Shown here piece by piece: positions 57,584 through 64,000 of a stretch of DNA of 64,000 nucleotides (the first letter of the stretch is position 1; each line of letters starts with the position of its first letter). Source of the stretch: Enterococcus gilvus ATCC BAA-350 (GTDB lineage Bacteria; Bacillota; Bacilli; Lactobacillales; Enterococcaceae); contig NZ_ASWH01000001.1 of NCBI RefSeq assembly GCF_000407545.1, positions 1,069,501 through 1,133,500 on the forward strand, written 5' to 3'. The notes beneath the pieces are model-generated. The model did not search any database, was not told where the DNA came from, and saw only the letters and a list, made by a program, of their open reading frames with translations. Made by a program: the position numbers and the translations under genes.

Positions 57584-58503
57584 AAGTAATTGCAATTGTG
57601 GGACCGACAGCAGTTGGTAAGACGAGCTTGAGCATCGACCTTGCCAAACGTTTTGACGGAGAGATCATCAGCGGCGATTCCATGCAAGTCTACCGCGGCC
57701 TCGATATCGGGACTGCAAAAGTGACTTTAGAAGAACAGGCTGGCGTTTTGCACCATTTGATAGATGTGCGAGATATAGACCAAAGCTATTCTGCAGCCGA
57801 CTTCCAACAGGCGGCTAGAGAAGTGATTCAAGAAATCACTGATCGAGGAAAAGTCCCCATTGTTGTCGGCGGAACAGGACTTTATATCCAATCGTTGTTA
57901 TGGGACTACAAACTTGGAAGTGAAGGCGAACGAACGGACGAGTCATTAAGAGAAAAATACGAAGCGATCGCTGAAGCTGAAGGGAATGAAGCCCTGTGGA
58001 GGCTCCTGCAGGCGAAAGATCCATTGGCTGCGGAAAAAATCCATTACAATAATCGAAAAAAAATGATTCGAGCACTGGAAGTGTTTGAATTGACGGGCCA
58101 TTCTATTTTAGAACCGAAAGAACAACCGAAAGAACTTTATGACAGCTTTTTGATCGGCTTGAACACGGAGCGTACGCGCTTGTATCGACGAATCAATGAA
58201 CGTGTGGATTTAATGGTGGAGCAAGGCGTGTTGGAAGAAGCAAGGCAATTAGCAAAGACTCCAGAAGTTCAGGCGGCACAGGGAATTGGCTATAAAGAAT
58301 TCTTCCCCTATTTTTCAGGCGAGTGTTCATTGGACAGCGCGATCGAGGAAGTAAAATTACATTCACGAAGATATGCAAAACGTCAATTGACCTGGTTTCG
58401 AAATCGGATGTCGGTTCATTGGTATGATCTGGTTCAACATCCAGAAGCAATTGACGAGGTCGAAGCAGCTATAGAAAAATGGTTGTCTAGCGAGAAAGAA
58501 TAG
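57580..58503 (+). CDS. miaA: tRNA dimethylallyltransferase
   Basis: 307 residues. P-loop GPTAVGKTSLS (about 8-18), GDSMQVYRGLDIGTAK, RDIDQSYSAADFQ and VVGGTGLYIQSLLW are diagnostic of MiaA, which isopentenylates A37 in tRNAs reading codons with first base U. Co-transcribed with the phosphodiesterase and probably with hflX. Confidence 0.97.
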   Translation: MKVIAIVGPTAVGKTSLSIDLAKRFDGEIISGDSMQVYRGLDIGTAKVTLEEQAGVLHHLIDVRDIDQSYSAADFQQAAREVIQEITDRGKVPIVVGGTGLYIQSLLWDYKLGSEGERTDESLREKYEAIAEAEGNEALWRLLQAKDPLAAEKIHYNNRKKMIRALEVFELTGHSILEPKEQPKELYDSFLIGLNTERTRLYRRINERVDLMVEQGVLEEARQLAKTPEVQAAQGIGYKEFFPYFSGECSLDSAIEEVKLHSRRYAKRQLTWFRNRMSVHWYDLVQHPEAIDEVEAAIEKWLSSEKE

Positions 58504-58581
58504 ACGAAATCGACCGTTAAGAAGCAGAAAGAGTCTTTTTTTATTTAAAAAATACAGCAGCATTACTTAGGAGGAAACGAA

Positions 58582-59826
58582 TTGTCAGAAAGAGTCATTT
58601 TAGTCGGCGTCGAAACAGATGAGACCAAGTATAACTTTTTGGAATCGATGCATGAGTTGGCTGGACTAACCAAAACGGCTCATGGCGAAATAGTTTTTTC
58701 ATTGACCCAAAAACGTCCAAGAATCGATCGTCAAACGATCATCGGTAAAGGGAAAGTAGAAGAACTGGCACAATTGGTAGACGCCCATGAAGCAGAGCTG
58801 GTCATCTTCAACCATGCATTGACGCCGCGTCAAAGCCAAACCATCGAGGAGCGGGTTGGTGTTCCTGTGATTGATCGTATTCAGTTGATTTTAGATATTT
58901 TTGCCCAAAGAGCGCGTTCTAAAGAAGGAAAGCTGCAAGTGGAACTAGCACAGTTAGAGTATTTATTGCCTCGACTGACTGGGCAAGGGCAAAGCTTGTC
59001 GCGGCTCGGTGGTGGGATCGGGACACGTGGACCCGGGGAAACAAAACTAGAAACCGATCGCCGTCATATTCGTCGTCGGGTCTCTGCCATCAAAAAAGAA
59101 GTGAAGGAAGTCGAAGCACATCGGGAACGAAGCCGGCAAAAACGGCAGCAATCCAGCGTTTTCCAGATGGGGTTGATTGGCTATACGAATGCCGGGAAAT
59201 CGACTATTCTAAATCTGCTGACGAATGCAGATACGTATTCTGAGGATCAGCTATTTGCGACGTTGGACCCTTTGACAAAGCGTTGGCATCTTCCTCAAGG
59301 GATGGAAACGACGATCACGGATACTGTTGGCTTTATTCAAGATTTGCCGACGCAATTAGTGGATGCGTTTCAGTCCACGCTGGAAGAAAGCCGCGGCATG
59401 GACTTGCTGCTCCATATCGTTGATGCTAGTGCTGAGGACCGTCAGCAACAAGAAAAGACAGTAAATGACTTATTGAAAGATCTACACATGGAGACTATCC
59501 CTATGCTGACGATCTACAATAAAGCCGACCGTATTGATGAATTTACATTTACTCCGACCTTGTTTCCAAGTGTGTTGATTTCAGCAAAGACCAACAGAGG
59601 CAAGGAATTACTTGAGGATTCCATCAAGCAGGAGATCATGAATTTATTAGAGCCTTATATAGTAACGTTGAATGCGGATGAAGGCCAGGCATTAAGTGAA
59701 ATGAAACGAGAGACCCTTGTCTTGAGTGAAACCTTTGATGAAGAAAACGAACACTATATCGTCCGTGGGTTTGCTAAGAAGAATTCTCTCTGGATTAGGA
59801 GAATGGATGATGAATTGGACAACTGA
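58582..59826 (+). CDS. hflX: GTPase HflX
   Basis: 414 residues, TTG start with AGGAGGAAAC. The N-terminal HflX domain (IGKGKVEELAQLVDAHEAELVIFNHALTPRQ) is followed by the G domain with GYTNAGKST (about 200), DTVGFI and NKAD. It binds ribosomes and splits stalled ones. Its stop overlaps the start of the next gene by 20 bp. The order hflX-ynbB-glnR-glnA is as in Bacillus. Confidence 0.95.
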   Translation: MSERVILVGVETDETKYNFLESMHELAGLTKTAHGEIVFSLTQKRPRIDRQTIIGKGKVEELAQLVDAHEAELVIFNHALTPRQSQTIEERVGVPVIDRIQLILDIFAQRARSKEGKLQVELAQLEYLLPRLTGQGQSLSRLGGGIGTRGPGETKLETDRRHIRRRVSAIKKEVKEVEAHRERSRQKRQQSSVFQMGLIGYTNAGKSTILNLLTNADTYSEDQLFATLDPLTKRWHLPQGMETTITDTVGFIQDLPTQLVDAFQSTLEESRGMDLLLHIVDASAEDRQQQEKTVNDLLKDLHMETIPMLTIYNKADRIDEFTFTPTLFPSVLISAKTNRGKELLEDSIKQEIMNLLEPYIVTLNADEGQALSEMKRETLVLSETFDEENEHYIVRGFAKKNSLWIRRMDDELDN

Positions 59827-61063
59827 TCTAGCACCAGAGTTAGTTGAAAAAGTCGACCGAGTCGATCAAAAAATCGCTGGTCGATTGCAAGAAGTACGAG
59901 AGGTCGCGTTATCAAATCAAGCGAAAGTCTTGGCCGCGTTTCGAGAGAATCATGTTTCGGAAAGCCATTTTTTACCTTCTACCGGGTACGGGAATGACGA
60001 TCAGGGACGGGATGTTTTGGAAGCTGTGTACGCACAAACTTTTGGCGCGGAAGTTGCACTCGTACGCCCTCAAATCGTTTCTGGGACACACGCGATCGCC
60101 ACTTCGTTATTTGGTGTGCTGCGTCCTGGGGATGATCTGCTTTATATTACCGGAACGCCCTACGACACATTACTTGAAGTTATCGGCGTACAAGGCAATG
60201 GAATCGGGTCGTTTAAGGAATACAACATCGGTTACGACGAAGTTGACTTATTGGAAGACGGTGCCGTTGATTTTGATGGGATCAAAGCGAAGATCACGGA
60301 TAAAACAAAAGTGATTGCGATCCAGCGTTCACGGGGCTATGCCTCACGGCCCTCATTTACGATAAAAAAAATCAAAGAAATGTGTGATTTTGTCAAAACG
60401 ATCGCGCCGAATGTCGTGATCTTTGTCGATAATTGTTATGGAGAGTTTGCTGAATTATTGGAACCGACGCAAGTGGGTGCTGATTTGATGGCGGGATCAT
60501 TGATCAAAAATCCTGGTGGCGGAATCGCTAAAACAGGCGGCTATATCGCTGGGAAACAGGAATTGATCGAGCGTTGTGCCTATCGCTTAACAACACCAGG
60601 TGTAGGTGCTGAAGGCGGTGCGATGCTTGGCAGTGTCTTTGATATGTTACAGGGATTTTTCCTGGCACCTCATGTGGTGAGCCAAGCGATTCAAGGCGCT
60701 GTTTTTTCTGCCGCGTTATTGGAAGAATACGATTTGGCCTCCACCCCTAAGTGGGATCAGCAGCGTACGGATTTGATCCAACTGATTGATTTTCGGGATC
60801 GTGAAAAAATGATCCAGTTTTGCCAAGCGATTCAGAAATATTCGCCCATCGATGCCTATGTTGCCCCTATTCCTTCTTATATGGCAGGCTATGAGGATGA
60901 CATCATTATGGCGGCGGGGACATTCATTCAAGGAGCAAGCATCGAATTGAGTGCAGATGGTCCTTTGCGTGAACCCTATTCGTTATATCTTCAAGGCGGT
61001 CTGACATTTGAACACGTCAAAGTTGCAGTAACGAACGCTGTGAATGAAGTCTATCATCAGTAA
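59807..61063 (+). CDS. ynbB: methionine gamma-lyase family protein (YnbB)
   Basis: 418 residues from ATG 59807 (RBS TTAGGAGA). PLP-dependent fold of the YnbB/aluminium-resistance family: FLPSTGYGNDDQGRDVLE, IVSGTHAI, AGSLIKNPGGGIAKTGGYIAGK (Schiff-base lysine). Substrate not certain. Open frame upstream overlaps hflX. Ends at a strong terminator. Confidence 0.9.
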   Translation: MMNWTTDLAPELVEKVDRVDQKIAGRLQEVREVALSNQAKVLAAFRENHVSESHFLPSTGYGNDDQGRDVLEAVYAQTFGAEVALVRPQIVSGTHAIATSLFGVLRPGDDLLYITGTPYDTLLEVIGVQGNGIGSFKEYNIGYDEVDLLEDGAVDFDGIKAKITDKTKVIAIQRSRGYASRPSFTIKKIKEMCDFVKTIAPNVVIFVDNCYGEFAELLEPTQVGADLMAGSLIKNPGGGIAKTGGYIAGKQELIERCAYRLTTPGVGAEGGAMLGSVFDMLQGFFLAPHVVSQAIQGAVFSAALLEEYDLASTPKWDQQRTDLIQLIDFRDREKMIQFCQAIQKYSPIDAYVAPIPSYMAGYEDDIIMAAGTFIQGASIELSADGPLREPYSLYLQGGLTFEHVKVAVTNAVNEVYHQ

Positions 61064-61092
61064 AAAAGAGCTCAACCTTGAGCTCTTTTTTT
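61063..61092. terminator. bidirectional terminator after ynbB
   Basis: AAAAAGAGCTCAA-CC-TTGAGCTCTTTTT, a 13-bp perfect stem with T runs in both directions. Confidence 0.9.
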
Positions 61093-61274
61093 TAGGCCTG
61101 TTTTCTATCTAAAGCAGTTTCAGAAAAGAAAAGCTGCTGTTCGTGGTTGAAGCTTACAAGATAGGTATGGGTCTCTTTGTTGTAATTTATGATGATCCCT
61201 AAATAGTCAGCCATCGGTTGGTCTTTTTTTATTTTAACGGTCTCACCTTTTTGGAAACGAGGCAAAGCGTTCAC
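61092..61274 (-). CDS. hypothetical small protein, KOW/SH3-like
   Basis: 60 residues. GETVKIKKDQPMADYLGIIINYNKETHTYLVSF has the look of a small SH3/KOW barrel. The GTG at 61274 sits close to AAAAGGAC, and a later TTG start at 61265 is possible. Shares the bidirectional terminator with ynbB. Confidence 0.6.
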   Translation of the reverse strand: MNALPRFQKGETVKIKKDQPMADYLGIIINYNKETHTYLVSFNHEQQLFFSETALDRKQA

Positions 61275-61370
61275 GTCCTTTTCTTTTTAATGAGTATACG
61301 ATACTTTTATAAAACAGAAACCTTGATAATACAAGCTTTTTTCTCTAAATCCGAACGTTTTTAATTTCTA

Positions 61371-61387
61371 TGTAAGAAAATCTAACA
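61371..61387 (+). promoter_or_regulatory. GlnR operator
   Basis: TGTAAGAAAATCTAACA matches TGTNA-N7-TNACA perfectly. It lies 7 bp upstream of the -35 of glnRA, so GlnR would repress or tune its own operon under nitrogen excess. Confidence 0.88.
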
Positions 61388-61394
61388 TTATGCC

Positions 61395-61423
61395 TTGACG
61401 ATTGGTTCGTCGGATGGTATCCT
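61395..61423 (+). promoter_or_regulatory. glnRA promoter
   Basis: TTGACG (61395-61400), 17 bp, TATCCT (61418-61423), just downstream of the GlnR box. Confidence 0.65.
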
Positions 61424-61456
61424 TTTTTCAACATCAAAATACAAGGAGGAGATGGT

Positions 61457-61837
61457 ATGCGGGAAAAAGAATTGCGTCGTTCGCTTGCAGTTTTTCCAAT
61501 TGGTACAGTTATGAAACTGACAGATTTGACCGCAAGGCAAATCCGGTACTATGAGGAGCAAGAATTGATTCATCCGGAACGAAGTGAAGGCAACCGTAGA
61601 ATGTATTCTCTAAATGACATTGATGTGCTGCTTGAAATTAAGGATTATTTATCCGATGGGTTAAATATGGCGGGAATCAAGCGTGTCTATCAAATGCGCC
61701 AAGAAGAGGTCAAAGCGGCCAAAGAGAAACCACCATTGACTGATAAAGATGTTCGTCGTATTTTCTACGATGAGATGCTGACGCAAGGCGGTTTTCAACA
61801 ACAAAATCCATACCAATCGCAAGGGCCTAAGCTGTAG
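61457..61837 (+). CDS. glnR: transcriptional regulator GlnR (MerR family)
   Basis: 126 residues, RBS AAGGAGGAG. The MerR-type helix-turn-helix DLTARQIRYYEEQELIHPERSEGNRRMYS is followed by a C-terminal tail QGGFQQQNPYQSQGP, which in GlnR senses glutamine synthetase. It controls nitrogen genes with GlnA as co-regulator. A perfect GlnR box lies upstream. Confidence 0.96.
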   Translation: MREKELRRSLAVFPIGTVMKLTDLTARQIRYYEEQELIHPERSEGNRRMYSLNDIDVLLEIKDYLSDGLNMAGIKRVYQMRQEEVKAAKEKPPLTDKDVRRIFYDEMLTQGGFQQQNPYQSQGPKL

Positions 61838-61883
61838 CGGTTGTGGAATAAAAAAATGAAGTGCGAGGAAGGGATTAGATATT

Positions 61884-63224
61884 ATGCCGAAAAAAGATCT
61901 AAGTAAAGAGGATATTAAACGAATTGTTGAAGAAGAGAACGTCCGATTTTTACGCTTGATGTTCACAGATATTATGGGGACGATCAAAAACGTTGAAGTA
62001 CCTGTGAGCCAAATGGATAAAGTCCTAGATGATAAAATGATGTTCGACGGTTCATCTATCGAAGGCTTTGTTCGGATCGAAGAAAGCGATATGTACTTGT
62101 ATCCAGATTTGTCTACTTGGATGATTTTCCCATGGGAAAGTGATCACGGCAAAGTGGGACGTTTGATTTGCGACATTTACAGTCCAGATGGCACGCCGTT
62201 TCCAGGGGACCCTCGCGGGAACTTGAAACGCATTTTAAAGGGAATGGATGAATTTGGTTTTACATCATTCAACTTAGGACCAGAACCAGAATTTTTCCTA
62301 TTTAAAATGGATGAAAATGGCGATCCTACATTAGATTTGAACGATAAAGGCGGCTACTTCGATTTTGCACCGACTGACTTAGGTGAAAATTGCCGTCGCG
62401 ATATCGTGTTAGAGCTTGAAAGCTTAGGGTTTGAAGTCGAAGCCTCTCACCATGAAGTTGCACCAGGACAACATGAAATCGACTTTAAATATGCCGATGC
62501 GATCGAAGCATGCGATAACATCCAAACGTTCAAATTAGTAGTGAAAACAATTGCCCGCAAGCATGGTCTTCACGCGACCTTCATGCCGAAACCTTTATAC
62601 GGCATCAATGGTTCTGGTATGCACTGCAACATGTCCTTATTCAATGAAGACGGCAATGTTTTCTATGACGAAGACGGCCCAATGAAATTAAGTAAAACTG
62701 CTTATCACTTCTTAGCAGGATTATTGAAACACGCGCGTGCATACACGGCAGTATGTAACCCGATCGTAAACTCTTACAAACGTTTAGTTCCCGGCTTTGA
62801 AGCACCCGTATATGTAGCATGGAGCGGGCGCAACCGTTCGCCATTGATTCGTATCCCTGAATCTCGCGGCTTGTCTACTCGTTTAGAATTACGTTCAGTC
62901 GACCCTGCAGCTAATCCATATTTGACTATGGCTGTTCTGTTGGAAGCTGGTTTAGACGGAATCCGTAACGAATTAACACCGCCGGCAGCAGTTGACCGCA
63001 ACATCTATGTGATGACGGAAGAAGAACGTAAAGAAGCAGAGATCTATGATTTGCCATCAACGATCCACAATGCGATCAAAGCATTGCGTGAAGATCAAAT
63101 CATGGTGGATGCCCTTGGAAACCATATTTACACAAACTTCAATGAAGCAAAACGTATGGAATGGGCAGCTTTCCGTCAAACTGTTTCTGAGTGGGAACGC
63201 GATCAATATTTAGAGCTTTACTAA
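61884..63224 (+). CDS. glnA: glutamine synthetase type I
   Basis: 446 residues, GSI-alpha length. [40 protein letters not shown], the ATP site, and [13 protein letters not shown] are conserved. It makes glutamine from glutamate, ammonia and ATP, and in feedback-inhibited form activates GlnR. Starts 46 bp after glnR and ends at a terminator. Confidence 0.97.
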   Translation: MPKKDLSKEDIKRIVEEENVRFLRLMFTDIMGTIKNVEVPVSQMDKVLDDKMMFDGSSIEGFVRIEESDMYLYPDLSTWMIFPWESDHGKVGRLICDIYSPDGTPFPGDPRGNLKRILKGMDEFGFTSFNLGPEPEFFLFKMDENGDPTLDLNDKGGYFDFAPTDLGENCRRDIVLELESLGFEVEASHHEVAPGQHEIDFKYADAIEACDNIQTFKLVVKTIARKHGLHATFMPKPLYGINGSGMHCNMSLFNEDGNVFYDEDGPMKLSKTAYHFLAGLLKHARAYTAVCNPIVNSYKRLVPGFEAPVYVAWSGRNRSPLIRIPESRGLSTRLELRSVDPAANPYLTMAVLLEAGLDGIRNELTPPAAVDRNIYVMTEEERKEAEIYDLPSTIHNAIKALREDQIMVDALGNHIYTNFNEAKRMEWAAFRQTVSEWERDQYLELY

Positions 63225-63236
63225 TCCAAACTCGCA

Positions 63237-63268
63237 AGACCTTTGAGGACATCCTCAAGGGTCTTTTT
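63237..63268 (+). terminator. terminator of glnRA
   Basis: AGACCTTTGAGGA (63237-63249) pairs with TCCTCAAGGGTCT (63252-63264) with G-U pairs, then a T run. Confidence 0.85.
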
Positions 63269-63526
63269 TTGACCAAGAAATAACGATTTTAAAGAAAAAT
63301 GACTGAATTTGATTGTTGCGGATTAAGAAAAAAGAAAGAAAAAAATAATTGCGTCCTTTTTATCCAACGCATGTTAAAGGAACATTGGAGGCAAGGTTCA
63401 GATGCTCGTTATAAGTTACTTCCAATAAATAATTTGGTGTTGACGTTTTCAAAAAATAGCAGTACCTTTTTCGTGAAGATATCTTACGAAAAGGAAAAAT
63501 GAACAAAAAAGGAGGTCGAGTGAAGG
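63269..63526. other. intergenic region with inverted repeat and promoter
   Basis: Promoter-like TTGACG (63440-63445), 17 bp, TACCTT (63463-63468). An inverted repeat CCTTTTTCGTGAAGAT / ATCTTACGAAAAGG (63465-63494) overlaps the -10 region and the presumed transcript start, so it could be a repressor site. The + frame 63299-63502 has no RBS and looks non-coding. Confidence 0.45.
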
Positions 63527-63916
63527 ATGGAAGATTATGGGTTAGCGAGACAAAAGCTTTTCACCTTGCAGCGACGGACATTAGAAAAACGATTGCATGC
63601 GTTCTATTATCAGACTCATGATGAAAAGACGACGATTGAAATGCTGATTGCACTACAAGTGCGGGACGAACTGACTGGAGACGCTTTTGATTTCTCTAGA
63701 ATGTTGACAAGCGTGGTGTATCGCATCTTTTTACGGACACGTACAACAAAGATCATGCGTCGATTTTATTTATATTTTATTGATTATTTCAGCGGGAAAG
63801 ATTGGCAATTACTAACGGCAAAATTATTTCCTGTGCTTACGTATAACGAAGAAGATCCAGAAGTGGTCAAAGTACAAACGTGTGATGAAGAAATTATAGG
63901 ATGCGCAGAATCATGA
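63527..63916 (+). CDS. hypothetical protein, unrecognised
   Basis: 129 residues, RBS AAAGGAGGTCG. Basic helical N-terminus (RQKLFTLQRRTLEKRLHAFYYQ) and mixed C-terminus ending in CAES. No family recognised. It precedes a further gene that runs off the window. Confidence 0.65.
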   Translation: MEDYGLARQKLFTLQRRTLEKRLHAFYYQTHDEKTTIEMLIALQVRDELTGDAFDFSRMLTSVVYRIFLRTRTTKIMRRFYLYFIDYFSGKDWQLLTAKLFPVLTYNEEDPEVVKVQTCDEEIIGCAES

Positions 63917-63965
63917 GGGGTGCCTTCACAAGAAGAGACTAAAAAATACAAAGGAGGGGAAGGAA

Positions 63966-64000
63966 ATGTTTACGACAACAACGATTACATTAGATGCTCT
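63966..64000 (+). CDS. start of a further gene (3' partial)
   Basis: ATG at 63966 preceded by AAAGGAGGGGAAGG, beginning MFTTTTITLDA. Only 11 codons are visible, so no product can be named. Confidence 0.55.
   Translation, partial: MFTTTTITLDA

Noticed and set aside
63299..63502. 67-codon + frame after glnA
   Set aside because: No RBS, A/T-rich low-complexity start, and overlaps the promoter and inverted repeat of the next gene.
1..64000. CRISPR arrays, insertion sequences or transposases
   Set aside because: No regularly spaced repeats, no transposase motifs and no IS-type inverted ends with target duplications were seen anywhere in the window.

Overview
The window comes from a low-GC Gram-positive of the order Lactobacillales, most likely Enterococcus. 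Supporting points are the order hflX-ynbB-glnR-glnA, the ydiF/rex pair, xylulose-5-phosphate phosphoketolase, a CtsR-type operator in front of clpP, and an ArpU-family phage regulator. I cannot name the species from sequence alone.

Layout. (1) 1-4478: the end of a sugar-acid operon on the + strand, with mannose-family PTS IID, IIB, an unknown two-helix membrane protein, PTS IIA, D-mannonate dehydratase and a KDPG-type aldolase. (2) 4477-11200: phosphoketolase, a C39-like peptidase, an ABC-F ATPase, the redox repressor Rex and a thioredoxin-like protein. (3) 11330-51315: a complete-looking prophage of about 39.9 kb inserted in the 3' end of a tRNA-Gly(CCC) gene, with a 12-bp core repeated at both ends. 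(4) 51316-64000: host genes again, including a CPBP protease, an NfeD-like/slipin pair, an anchored nuclease, a LUD protein, clpP, a phosphodiesterase, miaA, hflX, ynbB, glnR and glnA, and the start of one further gene.

The prophage is modular. On the - strand at the left are the integrase, a small coupled gene, a lipoprotein (possible superinfection exclusion), an ImmA/IrrE protease and a CI-like repressor. The + strand early region starts with Cro and carries HTH proteins, YqaJ exonuclease plus RecT, a DnaD-type initiator, a LexA-DNA-binding-domain-only protein, a second tyrosine recombinase, an orphan methyltransferase, many small overlapping genes, and ArpU. After ArpU comes a gene-free stretch of about 760 bp that folds into many long helices and ends in an intrinsic terminator. 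I read it as a large structured noncoding RNA of the kind found in phages (ROOL/GOLLD-like by size and context). The late genes follow: packaging, head, a siphovirus tail, baseplate, holin and a GH25 lysin. Two moron-like genes with their own promoter and terminator come next, then two - strand genes under an SOS-box promoter.

The strongest unusual signal is a pair of -1 frameshift sites at the ends of the major capsid and major tail genes. Each has a slippery run followed by a strong stem-loop. Each would append a roughly 22-residue tail, and the two tails resemble one another even though the parent proteins do not. LexA-type boxes lie upstream of the integrase operon and at the right prophage end, so excision may be wired to DNA damage in parallel with the ImmA/CI switch.
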